Origin: Lysobacter sp. HDW10
GTDB taxonomy: Bacteria; Pseudomonadota; Gammaproteobacteria; Xanthomonadales; Xanthomonadaceae
DNA length: 64,000 bases
Assembly (NCBI RefSeq): GCF_011300685.1
Contig: NZ_CP049864.1
Location: forward strand, 310,001 to 374,000
Direction of reading: 5' to 3'
Shown here: positions 28,974-36,976 of the stretch, piece after piece
Numbering within the stretch: the first letter of the stretch is position 1
How the letters are laid out: each line of letters opens with the position of its first letter
Position numbers and translations under genes: made by a program
The notes under the pieces: model-generated
What the model saw: the letters and a program-made list of their open reading frames with translations, nothing else
The model's database searches: none
Told to the model about the DNA's origin: nothing

Positions 28974-29962
28974 TTTCCAGGTCGCGATCAGAGCGCAGGG
29001 CGGTACCCGTAGAGGTTTCCGTGGTTTCACCCATTTATGGGTGCGCGGGCTGTCTGGAAGAACTGGTGCATTCGATAAAGGCGGCCCTTGGGTCGTTAGG
29101 CGTTTCGTACGAAGTCATTCTTGTGGATGACGCGAGTCCAGACGGATCGTGGTCGCGTATCGAGGAAATTACGCGAGTTGAATCGAATGTTAAAGGCATT
29201 CGACTCTCTCGCAATTTCGGACAGCATGCAGCAATTTCCGCAGGGCTTGAAGCAACTCAGGGGCGCTGGGTCGTCGTCATGGACTGTGACTTGCAAGACC
29301 CGCCCGCTTCTATCCCCGATCTCTATCGAGCCGCGATCGCGTCTGACTCAGAAGTCATATTTGCGCGCCGAATGAACCGTAAGGACTCGACGGCCAAGCG
29401 ACTCTCGTCATGGGGCTTCTTCCGCCTGCTCACTTGGTTAACGGGCATGCCGCAAGATGCGCGCGAAGCGAATTTCGGCATTTTCAAACGCAATGCAATC
29501 GATGCGGTTGTGTCGATGCCTGAGCGCGAACGCTCGTTTCCGTTATTGATCAAGTGGTCGGGTTTTCGCCGAACCTCGATTGATATTGAACACGCTCAAC
29601 GCGCTGATGGTAAGAGCAGCTACACCCTAAAGAAATTACTGAAGCTGGCCACAGGTATCGCGTTAGGCTATTCAGAGAAGCCGCTGAAGATTGTTGCGCT
29701 CTGCGGCATCTTGTGCTCAGTGGTCGCCTTGGCTTTTGTCACTTTTGCCGTTATTCGATGGTTTGAGGGCGATGTCCAGGTTGCGGGCTTCACAACGATC
29801 ATTGCTTCAATCTGGTTAATCGGTGGCCTAACTTTGTTTAGCCTTGGCGTCGTGGGTCTCTATATCGGCCAAGTATTTAGAAACGTACAGGGACGGCCCT
29901 CTTTCATCGTCGCTGAAAGCATTGCGCACAGCGACACAGACGTAGATCGTACTGATGCTTGA
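28970..29962 (+). CDS. ArnC/GtrB-like polyisoprenyl-phosphate glycosyltransferase (GT2)
   Basis: Predicted inner-membrane GT2 enzyme that transfers a sugar from a nucleotide donor to undecaprenyl phosphate, like ArnC, GtrB and DPM1. The 330-residue protein has a GT-A domain with VDDASPDGS at 52-60, LSRNFGQHAAISAG at 79-92 and the metal-binding D105-C-D107 (MDCDLQDPP). Two C-terminal transmembrane helices follow (about 238-262 and 275-300), then the family tail YIGQVFRNVQGRPSFIV. Its ATG overlaps the etfA stop by four bases and its end overlaps the GNAT gene by eight. It is the likely first step of a lipid-linked sugar decoration route using the modified amino sugar made by its neighbours. Confidence 0.88.
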   Translation: MISRSRSERRAVPVEVSVVSPIYGCAGCLEELVHSIKAALGSLGVSYEVILVDDASPDGSWSRIEEITRVESNVKGIRLSRNFGQHAAISAGLEATQGRWVVVMDCDLQDPPASIPDLYRAAIASDSEVIFARRMNRKDSTAKRLSSWGFFRLLTWLTGMPQDAREANFGIFKRNAIDAVVSMPERERSFPLLIKWSGFRRTSIDIEHAQRADGKSSYTLKKLLKLATGIALGYSEKPLKIVALCGILCSVVALAFVTFAVIRWFEGDVQVAGFTTIIASIWLIGGLTLFSLGVVGLYIGQVFRNVQGRPSFIVAESIAHSDTDVDRTDA

Positions 29963-30689
29963 AAGCACGCGCTTCCAGTCGCGCCTCACACCCTGGGACG
30001 AGCGCGTGCTGGGCGTCAAGAGCGGCGAGTTTCTATTTCTGGACACACTGGATCCCCAAAGCGCAATTTCTGAGCTGGAAGCTTGGGCCATTGCTCATAA
30101 CGTCAAGTATTTGTGTGGCAGAGTGGATTCCAACGAACGCGTTGTCCGAGAAGCACTTAGGGCACGTGGATACGAGTTTATTGAGACGTCTACGACCCTC
30201 TCGCGCGCTGGTTTCGGTGAACTACCCAAAATGCCACGCGGAATGACCGTCGATCTCAGAATGCCTGAACAACACGATATCCAATGGCTTGAAGCACTCG
30301 CACAAAACGCTTTCCATCATGGCCGACTCATTGAAGACTTGTCTGTTGCAGAGTCCGCTTCACGACAGAGAACTGCCAATTGGGTTCATGACTTGATTGA
30401 AAGAAAGCAACTCAGCGTCGCCGAGGCGCGCGGGAAAACGGTTGGTTTCCACGCAGAATCTATTCGTTCGTGCGGAAAAGTGGCGGATTTAATTTTGACG
30501 GGTGCGGATCAACGCTACGCAATGTTTGCGCTACCCATCTGGATCGCAGCGCTCCAACGACTGTCCGAAGCGGGCATTGAACGCTGCGAAACACTGATTT
30601 CATCGAGCAACGTGGGCGTTACAAACTTGTATGCTCAACTCGGTTTTAAATTTGAGAAATCCTTAGCGGGATACAGGAGATATTTATGA
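29955..30689 (+). CDS. WecD-like GNAT acyltransferase, probably N-acylating a dTDP-4-amino sugar
   Basis: A 244-residue two-part protein. The N-terminal part (about 1-100) resembles the GNAT-like half of WecD (dTDP-fucosamine acetyltransferase), with WDERVLGVKSGEFLFLD. The C-terminal GNAT domain (about 105-244) ends in SSNVGVTNLYAQLGFKFEKSLAGYRRYL split across its last 28 residues, the usual 'N..a.nLY..lGF' ending. The QxxGxG/A pyrophosphate loop is weak: the expected site reads TGADQRYAMFALP, so CoA binding may be altered. It overlaps the acyl carrier protein gene by four bases. Use of acyl-ACP instead of acetyl-CoA is therefore worth considering (inference). With the WecE-like aminotransferase at 35844, a role in acylating dTDP-Fuc4N or a similar sugar is likely. 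Confidence 0.72.
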   Translation: MLESTRFQSRLTPWDERVLGVKSGEFLFLDTLDPQSAISELEAWAIAHNVKYLCGRVDSNERVVREALRARGYEFIETSTTLSRAGFGELPKMPRGMTVDLRMPEQHDIQWLEALAQNAFHHGRLIEDLSVAESASRQRTANWVHDLIERKQLSVAEARGKTVGFHAESIRSCGKVADLILTGADQRYAMFALPIWIAALQRLSEAGIERCETLISSSNVGVTNLYAQLGFKFEKSLAGYRRYL

Positions 30690-30925
30690 GTTCGAACGAT
30701 AGAATTGTGGCCGTGTTCGCCAAAGTGCTTGGATTACCTGAAAGCGAGATCGTCGACGATTTGCGCTACTCAAGTATTCCGCAATGGGACTCCATTGCCC
30801 ACATGTCCGTGATTGCAGATCTGGAAGATGCTTACGACATCATGATCGACATGGATGACGTCGTGGACATGAATACCGTCGGGAAAGCGCGCGAAATCAT
30901 CGCGAAGTACACCCAGTCTGCGTGA
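30686..30925 (+). CDS. Dedicated acyl carrier protein
   Basis: A 79-residue ACP-fold protein. The phosphopantetheine attachment serine is Ser36 in QWDSIAHM; housekeeping ACPs have DSLD(T/M)VE at this place, so this is a specialised ACP. Acidic helix II and III features follow (DLEDAYDIMIDMDDV). It overlaps both neighbours by four bases (GNAT upstream, SDR downstream). An ACP with its own SDR and AMP-ligase, away from fatty acid synthesis genes, fits making or holding an unusual acyl group for glycan modification, as in some flagellin glycosylation islands. Which acid it carries cannot be read from the sequence. Confidence 0.9.
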   Translation: MSSNDRIVAVFAKVLGLPESEIVDDLRYSSIPQWDSIAHMSVIADLEDAYDIMIDMDDVVDMNTVGKAREIIAKYTQSA

Positions 30926-31665
30926 GCGAGATCATGCGCGTTGTCATCGTAACTGGCGCAAGTCGCGGCATTGGAAAATCCATCGCGCTGCAGCTGGCAT
31001 CGCGTGGATATCAACTTGTTCTCGTTGGACGCGAACGGGAAGCCTTGGCTTTAGTGGCGGCTGAAATCACGGAGGCATGCGATTTAACGCCCGATGTTCA
31101 CGAATTGGATTTGCAGAATGTCGAGAATATTTCGACATTGTTTTCTGATGTCCACCGACGCTATAAGCGATTGGACGGTTTAGTGAACAACGCAGGCATC
31201 ATGCATGAAGGCATGCTGGGCATGATCCGTTCAACAGATATGGATCGCGTGTACGAAATCAATGTGCGCGCACCGCTAATGGCAATGCAGTTTGCCGCTA
31301 AATTGATGTCTAGGCATGGCGGCGGAAGCATTGTAAATATTTCGTCGATCATGGGCACGAAGGGTGCGTCTGGCCTCACAGTGTATGCAGCCAGTAAGGC
31401 AGCGCTCGTCGGCGCAACACTTTCCGCTGCCAAGGAACTTGCAGTCAAGAACATTCGAGTCAATGCCATCGCGCCTGGATTCGTAGAAACGGACATGACG
31501 CGAACACTTTCACCGGAGATGCACCAGCGTCGGCTGGAACAAATTGGCATGAGGCGGCCTGCCGCTCCGGAAGAAGTCGCAGAACTTGTCTCTTTCTTAC
31601 TCTCTGATGCGTCCTCGTATGTCACTGGACAAGTCATTGGTATCGATGGGCAAATGACACTATGA
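30922..31665 (+). CDS. SDR-family oxidoreductase, FabG-like
   Basis: Short-chain dehydrogenase of 247 residues, resembling 3-oxoacyl-ACP reductase. It has the cofactor motif TGASRGIG at 11-18, NNAG near 89, Ser141/142 (NISSIM), Tyr155 and Lys159 (VYAASKAA) and the C-terminal LLSDASSYVTGQVIGIDGQM. All catalytic residues are intact. It starts at a GTG overlapping the ACP stop (GTGA); the ATG at 30934, four codons in, is an alternative. Lying directly after an ACP gene, it probably reduces a 3-oxoacyl-ACP or oxidises a hydroxyacyl group on that ACP. A 3-hydroxyacyl decoration of an amino sugar would be a simple outcome. Confidence 0.85.
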   Translation: MSEIMRVVIVTGASRGIGKSIALQLASRGYQLVLVGREREALALVAAEITEACDLTPDVHELDLQNVENISTLFSDVHRRYKRLDGLVNNAGIMHEGMLGMIRSTDMDRVYEINVRAPLMAMQFAAKLMSRHGGGSIVNISSIMGTKGASGLTVYAASKAALVGATLSAAKELAVKNIRVNAIAPGFVETDMTRTLSPEMHQRRLEQIGMRRPAAPEEVAELVSFLLSDASSYVTGQVIGIDGQMTL

Positions 31666-33083
31666 GCTTGCCGTTTTGGTCGCTGTCGAACACAGATTCA
31701 AGTGCACCGGCACTTATAGAAGATGACGTATCCATTGATTATGAGGAGCTCTCAGCACGTGTGCAAGAATGGGTTGCACGGTTAGACGCGATTAAATCCG
31801 GCAAGTCATTTGGGTTCTTGGTGTTTCCTAGTTCGACGGCAGCTATTGCGTGCTACTTGGCCTGCCTGAATTCGAAGCGCCATGCCCCTTTGCTCATACA
31901 GCCCACTTTGTCAGATGCGCTGCTGATCGACCTTATTCAGCACTTTTCGCCTGATTGGATCGTTTTACCCGAAGATAAGCGCGCTGTCATTCAAGGCTTT
32001 GGCGAGGAAATCGATGCGCGTGACGGTTTGACACTTTGGAGGCTGCAAGGAAGTGAACTAGAAGTCCATTCTGACTTGGCGCTCTTGCTCAATACATCGG
32101 GCTCTACTGGTTCATCAAAACTCGTTCGAATTTCTTATTCGGCGATCGACGCAAATGCGCGGTCGATTGCTGAGTATCTGTCCTTGCAAAGCACGGATCG
32201 CGCAATAACGACTTTACCTCTGGCCTATTCATTCGGTCTCTCCATTTTGAATTCGCATCTTTTTGTAGGAGGTGCGCTAGTCCTGACCGATAAAACTTGG
32301 CTAGACAGAACATTCTGGGTCTTGGCAAAAGAGCACCTCGTAACGTCTCTATCCGGCGTTCCCGCCTCTTTCGAGATCTTATATAGATTGGGCTTGAAGC
32401 GAATCGCGTGGCCAGCGCTTAGGATGTTGACGCAGGCAGGCGGCCGCCTACGCGAGAAGCTTGTTGTTCACTTTGCCGAAGCGGCGCGCGAAGCCAGCAT
32501 GGAATTCTTTGTGATGTATGGGCAGACAGAGGCATCCCCGCGGATTAGTTATCTGCCGCCCAATCGACTCGCTGAGAAGCCAAATTCGATTGGTATTGCG
32601 GTCCCCGGTGGCACTTTGCAAGTGGATCCCACTACGGGAGAACTGATCTATTCCGGCCCAAACGTAATGATGGGCTATGCAGAGAATCGCCAAGATCTTG
32701 CCAAAGGCGACGAAATGAGGGGCACCCTCAATACGGGTGATCTGGCGGCCATAGACGAGGATGGCTTTTTTACAATTACCGGCAGACTCAAGCGTTTCGT
32801 GAAGCTGTCCGGAAATCGATTCAATCTGGACGATATCGAGCGTCTATTATGCAATTCACTAAAGATGCAGGTTGCTTGCACGGGCGCGGACGACGCACTT
32901 CGCGTTGTCATCGTCAGTGAAGAAGAGAACGTGCCCAGTGTCGTAAAGGTATTGCAAGACGAACTTCGCATCTTTAACGGATTTGTCGAGACACGTCAGG
33001 TGAACTCATTGCCTTTGATGGCGTCTGGAAAAGTGAACTACAGTGCCCTAGATGCCTTGTTTCGAAATGAGGACTCCAAGTGA
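31662..33083 (+). CDS. AMP-dependent acid ligase (ANL superfamily)
   Basis: Predicted to activate a carboxylic acid as acyl-AMP and pass it to a thiol, most simply the adjacent ACP. The 473-residue protein has the P-loop TSGSTGSSKLVR (145-156), the aromatic YGQTEASPR motif near 286, the hinge TGDLAAIDEDGFFTITGRLKR split near 358-378, and the C-terminal lysine region LMASGKVNYSALD near 455. It is short for the superfamily; the N-terminal subdomain looks compact. ATGA overlap with the SDR gene and GTGA overlap with the LuxE-like gene. It looks closer to freestanding adenylation domains that load carrier proteins than to long-chain acyl-CoA synthetases, but the substrate is unknown. Confidence 0.82.
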   Translation: MSLPFWSLSNTDSSAPALIEDDVSIDYEELSARVQEWVARLDAIKSGKSFGFLVFPSSTAAIACYLACLNSKRHAPLLIQPTLSDALLIDLIQHFSPDWIVLPEDKRAVIQGFGEEIDARDGLTLWRLQGSELEVHSDLALLLNTSGSTGSSKLVRISYSAIDANARSIAEYLSLQSTDRAITTLPLAYSFGLSILNSHLFVGGALVLTDKTWLDRTFWVLAKEHLVTSLSGVPASFEILYRLGLKRIAWPALRMLTQAGGRLREKLVVHFAEAAREASMEFFVMYGQTEASPRISYLPPNRLAEKPNSIGIAVPGGTLQVDPTTGELIYSGPNVMMGYAENRQDLAKGDEMRGTLNTGDLAAIDEDGFFTITGRLKRFVKLSGNRFNLDDIERLLCNSLKMQVACTGADDALRVVIVSEEENVPSVVKVLQDELRIFNGFVETRQVNSLPLMASGKVNYSALDALFRNEDSK

Positions 33084-34156
33084 GCGCAACTAAGCAAGGT
33101 GTGTTCGACGAACCGCGCACAACTAAACAGAATAGGCTAAATGTGACGCTGCTTGAGCTGACGCGCCACCATGCCGATAACTGCTCGGAATATGGCCGGA
33201 TACTCAACTCGCTTTGGCCGCATTGGGCAAAGAGCACGTGTGTTGAAGATTTACCTTGGATTCCGGTTCGACTCTTCAAGCAACTTTCTTTGATGAGCGT
33301 TCAGCCGACCGAGATTGTTAAAACACTAAGATCAAGTGGAACGACGGGTCAAGCGGTATCGCGCATTTTTTTAGATGCTGAAACGGCGCGCGCTCAAACC
33401 GTGGCGTTGTCAAAGATTTTTGGTGAGTTTGTTGGCAACAAACGAATGCCAATGCTCATTTTAGACAACGATGGATTCTTGAATGATCGAACCAAGTTCA
33501 ATGCGCGCGCCGCTGCAATACTGGGATTCTCTATCTTTGGGCGTGATGCAAAATATGCGCTTGATGAAAACTTGCAGCCGCGTTGGGACGAGATCAACGA
33601 ATGGCTAAACAAGTACAAGGACACGCCCATCTTCGTATTTGGTTTTACGTTCATCGTTTGGAAGCACTTTATCCAAGCACTTAGTGCAAAGGGCCTTCAA
33701 CTGAATCTGGCAAAAGACAGCGTACTTCTGCATGGAGGTGGTTGGAAGCGAATGATTGAAGAAAGTGTAAACAACGCGGAGTTCAAGCGGATGATCGCGG
33801 CGACAACGGGTATTGAGCGCGTTCACAACTACTACGGCATGGTCGAACAAGTCGGCTCGATCTTTTTCGAATGCAGCTGTGGCTTTCTGCACGCACCCAG
33901 CTACGCAGACGTGGTCATTCGTGATGAGCTAACTTTAGGCGCACTACCCATAGGTGCGCAAGGCGTCATTCAAGTAGTGAGCACGTTGCCTAGAAGTTAT
34001 CCTGGCCACAGTCTACTCACAGAGGATGTAGGCACCTTGTTGGGTGAGGATGACTGCAATTGCGGTCGCAAGGGGAAATATTTCGAAGTGCGCGGCCGCC
34101 TCAAAAATGTAGAGGTGAGAGGCTGCAGTGATACTCGACCGATGGTGACGACGTGA
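33080..34156 (+). CDS. LuxE-like acyl-protein synthetase
   Basis: Member of the LuxE acyl-protein synthetase family. In luminous bacteria LuxE activates a fatty acid with ATP and hands the acyl group to LuxC. The 358-residue protein has SSGTTGQ at 85-91, HGGGWK at 218-223, NYYGMVEQVGSIFFEC at 250-265, SYPGHSLLTEDVGTL near 306-320 and the Cys/Gly-rich end CNCGRKGKYFEVRGRLKN with RGCSDT. These are the motifs of the family over its full length, so it looks functional. It is flanked by the AMP ligase (GTGA overlap) and the LuxC-like gene (GTGA overlap). No luciferase or LuxD thioesterase is present, so light emission is not suggested. Its acyl donor may be a free acid or one borne on the ACP. Confidence 0.88.
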   Translation: MSATKQGVFDEPRTTKQNRLNVTLLELTRHHADNCSEYGRILNSLWPHWAKSTCVEDLPWIPVRLFKQLSLMSVQPTEIVKTLRSSGTTGQAVSRIFLDAETARAQTVALSKIFGEFVGNKRMPMLILDNDGFLNDRTKFNARAAAILGFSIFGRDAKYALDENLQPRWDEINEWLNKYKDTPIFVFGFTFIVWKHFIQALSAKGLQLNLAKDSVLLHGGGWKRMIEESVNNAEFKRMIAATTGIERVHNYYGMVEQVGSIFFECSCGFLHAPSYADVVIRDELTLGALPIGAQGVIQVVSTLPRSYPGHSLLTEDVGTLLGEDDCNCGRKGKYFEVRGRLKNVEVRGCSDTRPMVTT

Positions 34157-35385
34157 GACAGGCATTTAGTGGGTTTAGCGAAGGCGAGTCTTTCGAAGAC
34201 GCACTGGGTCGTCTCAGCAAGATGCCGGCCATGCCGCCTTTTGACCCGGCACTCGTGGCGTTTGTCTCTGCTTTTTCAGATCGGGTCCGCGCTCTACCTG
34301 GCCTTCGCAGTCACCCCGAACTCGCAACCCTTGCGCATTGGTTTAGGGGTTCAGCCTTGCGAAACATGGCGCGGCTTGTTGAAGGGGATAGTCGCTACGT
34401 CACGCGCCCTAGAGGGCTGGTTTTCCATATTGCGCCATCGAACGTTGACGCCCTCTTTGCGTATGGTTGGTTGATGTCCCTTTTATGCGGCAATACCAAT
34501 ATTGCGCGACTGTCTCAGAAGTCATCAGACTCGAAGGACTGGTTGGTGGGTATTGTCCGGGACCTCACGTCTGATCCAATGCATGCAAACGTGGCCAGAC
34601 GTTCTCTATTGTTGACTTATGATCATTCGGATAGCGCCACCGCGGATATTTCAAGTGTTTGCCACGCGCGCTTAATTTGGGGAGGCGATTCAACTGTGCA
34701 ACTGTTGCGTACAGTTTCGCTCTCACCACTTGCAGTGGAAATGGCATTTCCAGACCGCTTTGGTGTGGCCGTTATCAAATCTTCGGCGTTGCTTCATTTG
34801 AGCGACGAAGATCTCTCTCAACTGGCGCAACGCTTTTGTAACGACATGTTGTGGTTTGGACAACAGGCCTGCTCGTCGCCGCGCACGGTGTATTGGGTAG
34901 GCCAGTCCTCGGAGACTCGTGCAGCAAAAGCCAGGTTTTGGTCAGCAGTGTCGGCCCGCGCGGCATTTGTTCAAGAAGATGATGCCGCCTCCAGAATGGC
35001 CCGAATTTCAGATGCGTTTCTGATCGCAGCCAAGCAAGGGAATATTTCTCTTAAAGAAGAGACATCGCTTGCCACTTACCCTCTCCATTTGGAGGCAGAA
35101 GGGCCAGATGCAAGCTCGCGCGAACTTCAATCCGGTTACGGCATGGTTCTAGAGTCATCAATCTCAGATCTTTCCACGCTCTCAGCATTTTTAGATGACC
35201 GAGACCAAACCCTCATTGAATTTGGTTTTGATGATGAAGAGATACGTGAACTCGTGGGAAGTCTCACCAACCGCGCCATAGATCGTATTGTTCCGATGGG
35301 TCGTGCGTTGGATTTCAGTTCGACATGGGATGGAATGGATCTCTTCAGTATTCTCTGTCGCCGCATCAATCTGAGGGCTTCATGA
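34153..35385 (+). CDS. LuxC-like acyl-CoA / acyl-enzyme reductase
   Basis: Aldehyde-dehydrogenase-fold reductase of the LuxC family (410 residues), which reduces an acyl thioester to an aldehyde with NADPH. Visible are VFHIAPSNVDALFAYGW (about 90-106) with the nucleotide-binding part and SLLCGNTNIARLSQKSS following, ARLIWGGDS near 172-180, and the catalytic cysteine candidate Cys240 in WFGQQACSSPRTVYW. The start GTG overlaps the LuxE-like stop. LuxC and LuxE work as a complex in bioluminescence; adjacency here implies the same partnership. In this setting the aldehyde might be part of the sugar modification or a step to an alcohol or amine. Which one is unknown. Confidence 0.86.
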   Translation: MRQAFSGFSEGESFEDALGRLSKMPAMPPFDPALVAFVSAFSDRVRALPGLRSHPELATLAHWFRGSALRNMARLVEGDSRYVTRPRGLVFHIAPSNVDALFAYGWLMSLLCGNTNIARLSQKSSDSKDWLVGIVRDLTSDPMHANVARRSLLLTYDHSDSATADISSVCHARLIWGGDSTVQLLRTVSLSPLAVEMAFPDRFGVAVIKSSALLHLSDEDLSQLAQRFCNDMLWFGQQACSSPRTVYWVGQSSETRAAKARFWSAVSARAAFVQEDDAASRMARISDAFLIAAKQGNISLKEETSLATYPLHLEAEGPDASSRELQSGYGMVLESSISDLSTLSAFLDDRDQTLIEFGFDDEEIRELVGSLTNRAIDRIVPMGRALDFSSTWDGMDLFSILCRRINLRAS

Positions 35386-35753
35386 ATCTTTCCTATTTCT
35401 ACTTAGCGGGCACGATCGGCTTTACCGTGCTTGGCCAAATGATCCTAAAGTGGCAAGTGAGTGAAAATGCTCATCTGCTCGTTAAGCCCTTTTCAATACG
35501 TGCACTCGCCGGCTTTATTTTGTCGCCGTGGGTGATGTTCGCATTTGCGTCGGCTTTTGCAGCCTCTTTGTGCTGGATGATGGCCATTAGCCGGATGCCA
35601 ATCAGTAAGGCATATCCATTTATGGCCATTAACTTTCCGTTGGTTGCCGTTGCCGCCGTACTCTTTTTTAAAGAACAGATGGATTTCGCTCGTGTCGCGG
35701 GAACGGTCTTGATCATGATCGGGGTGCTGGTCCTCTCACGCTCTACCGTTTAA
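35382..35753 (+). CDS. ArnE-like small membrane flippase subunit (EamA/SMR fold)
   Basis: A 123-residue, four-helix membrane protein. The segment ISKAYPFMAINFPLVAVAA with FFKE and the end GVLVLSRSTV closely follow ArnE, half of the ArnE/ArnF flippase that moves undecaprenyl-phosphate-aminoarabinose across the inner membrane. The start is the ATG at 35382, overlapping the LuxC-like stop by four bases; a frame from 35325 lies inside that gene. With the ArnC/GtrB-like GT2 it would supply a lipid-linked sugar to the periplasm. Only one such gene is present, so it may act as a homodimer. The 90 bases after it are the first real gap in the run. Confidence 0.82.
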   Translation: MNLSYFYLAGTIGFTVLGQMILKWQVSENAHLLVKPFSIRALAGFILSPWVMFAFASAFAASLCWMMAISRMPISKAYPFMAINFPLVAVAAVLFFKEQMDFARVAGTVLIMIGVLVLSRSTV

Positions 35754-35843
35754 GCACCGACTAAATGTGTCCTCTATAGTCCACCTTGTGCCACACCCTC
35801 AATCACATTTTCCGGCTCATCTAACTGCACTGAGATTATCGCC

Positions 35844-36971
35844 ATGATCCCATTCAACAAGCCGTACCTCACCGGGCTCGAGTTGTCTAACATTCAAGAA
35901 GCCCATGCCAACGGCCACCTATCGGGTGATGGTCCATTTACAAAAAAGTGTCATGCTTGGCTACGGGAGAATACTGGCGCGGCACGTGCGCTCCTGACGC
36001 ACAGCTGCACTGCGGCGTTAGAGATGTCGGCTATGTTGCTGAATCTTGCGCCGGGTGACGAAGTGATCATGCCGTCGTTCACTTTCGTTTCGACCGCGAA
36101 CGCTTTCGTACTGAGGGGAGCGATCCCCGTGTTCGTTGATATTCGAACCGATACCCTGAATATTGACGAACGACTGATCGAAGCTGCGATTACACCTAAG
36201 ACGAAGGCTATTTGTGTCGTTCACTATGCCGGTGTTTCTTGCGAAATGGATCAGATCATGGCCATTGCACGCCGCCATGGCTTGGCCATTGTTGAGGATG
36301 CAGCACAAGGCATCATGTCCAAGTATCGAGGCAAGCCACTGGGCACGATCGGTGACCTAGGTGCACTCAGCTTCCACGAAACGAAGAACATCATTTCGGG
36401 CGAAGGGGGTGCACTGCTTTGTCGTGATGATGAATTTTCAGAGCGTGCCGAAATCTTGCGCGAAAAAGGCACGAATAGAAGCCGCTTTTTTCGTGGACAG
36501 GTCGACAAGTACACTTGGGTCGATCTTGGCTCATCATTCTTGCCAGGCGAAGTCACCGCTGCATTTCTTGCTGCGCAAATGGAACGTGCAGATGACATCA
36601 CGGCAAAGCGACTGTCAATTTGGTCGACTTACCACGACTGGGCTGCCGAACACGAAGCAGCAGGACGCGTGCGTCGCCCTATTATTCCCGAGCATTGCGA
36701 TCACAACGCGCACATGTATTACTTACTTATGCCGAGCCCCGAAGTGCGTACGCATTTCATCGAAGGCATGAAGGCAAAGGGCATAGGCTGTGTTTTCCAC
36801 TATATTCCGTTGCATTCGTCACCCGGCGGCATCCAATACGGTCGTGCGCATGGTGTACTCAATACGACGGACGATGTCAGTGATCGCCTTGTTCGGTTGC
36901 CGCTTTGGATTGGCATAGAACCATACATGGATAATATTATCCACGCCGCTGATAGCCTGCTACGCAGTTGA
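35844..36971 (+). CDS. wecE: WecE/RffA-like dTDP-4-amino-4,6-dideoxygalactose transaminase
   Basis: PLP-dependent sugar aminotransferase (DegT/DnrJ/EryC1 family). The 375-residue protein follows E. coli WecE over its whole length: MIPFNKPYLTGLEL at the start, SGDGPFTKKCHAWL, PGDEVIMPSFTFVSTANAF, VEDAAQGIMSKYRG with Asp152, SFHETKNIISGEGGA with PLP-Lys181, REKGTNRSRFFRGQVDKYTW in parts, and VFHYIPLHSSPGG. It should convert dTDP-4-keto-6-deoxyglucose, the RfbB product, to dTDP-Fuc4N. That is the natural substrate for the WecD-like GNAT at 29955. It overlaps the following membrane protein gene if that gene starts at TTG 36968. Confidence 0.93.
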   Translation: MIPFNKPYLTGLELSNIQEAHANGHLSGDGPFTKKCHAWLRENTGAARALLTHSCTAALEMSAMLLNLAPGDEVIMPSFTFVSTANAFVLRGAIPVFVDIRTDTLNIDERLIEAAITPKTKAICVVHYAGVSCEMDQIMAIARRHGLAIVEDAAQGIMSKYRGKPLGTIGDLGALSFHETKNIISGEGGALLCRDDEFSERAEILREKGTNRSRFFRGQVDKYTWVDLGSSFLPGEVTAAFLAAQMERADDITAKRLSIWSTYHDWAAEHEAAGRVRRPIIPEHCDHNAHMYYLLMPSPEVRTHFIEGMKAKGIGCVFHYIPLHSSPGGIQYGRAHGVLNTTDDVSDRLVRLPLWIGIEPYMDNIIHAADSLLRS

Positions 36972-36976
36972 CTGAA

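Noticed and set aside
30922-35385. A bioluminescence (lux) operon
   Set aside because: Only luxE- and luxC-like genes are present. There is no luciferase luxA/luxB, no luxD and no luxR/luxI, and the neighbours are sugar and membrane genes.
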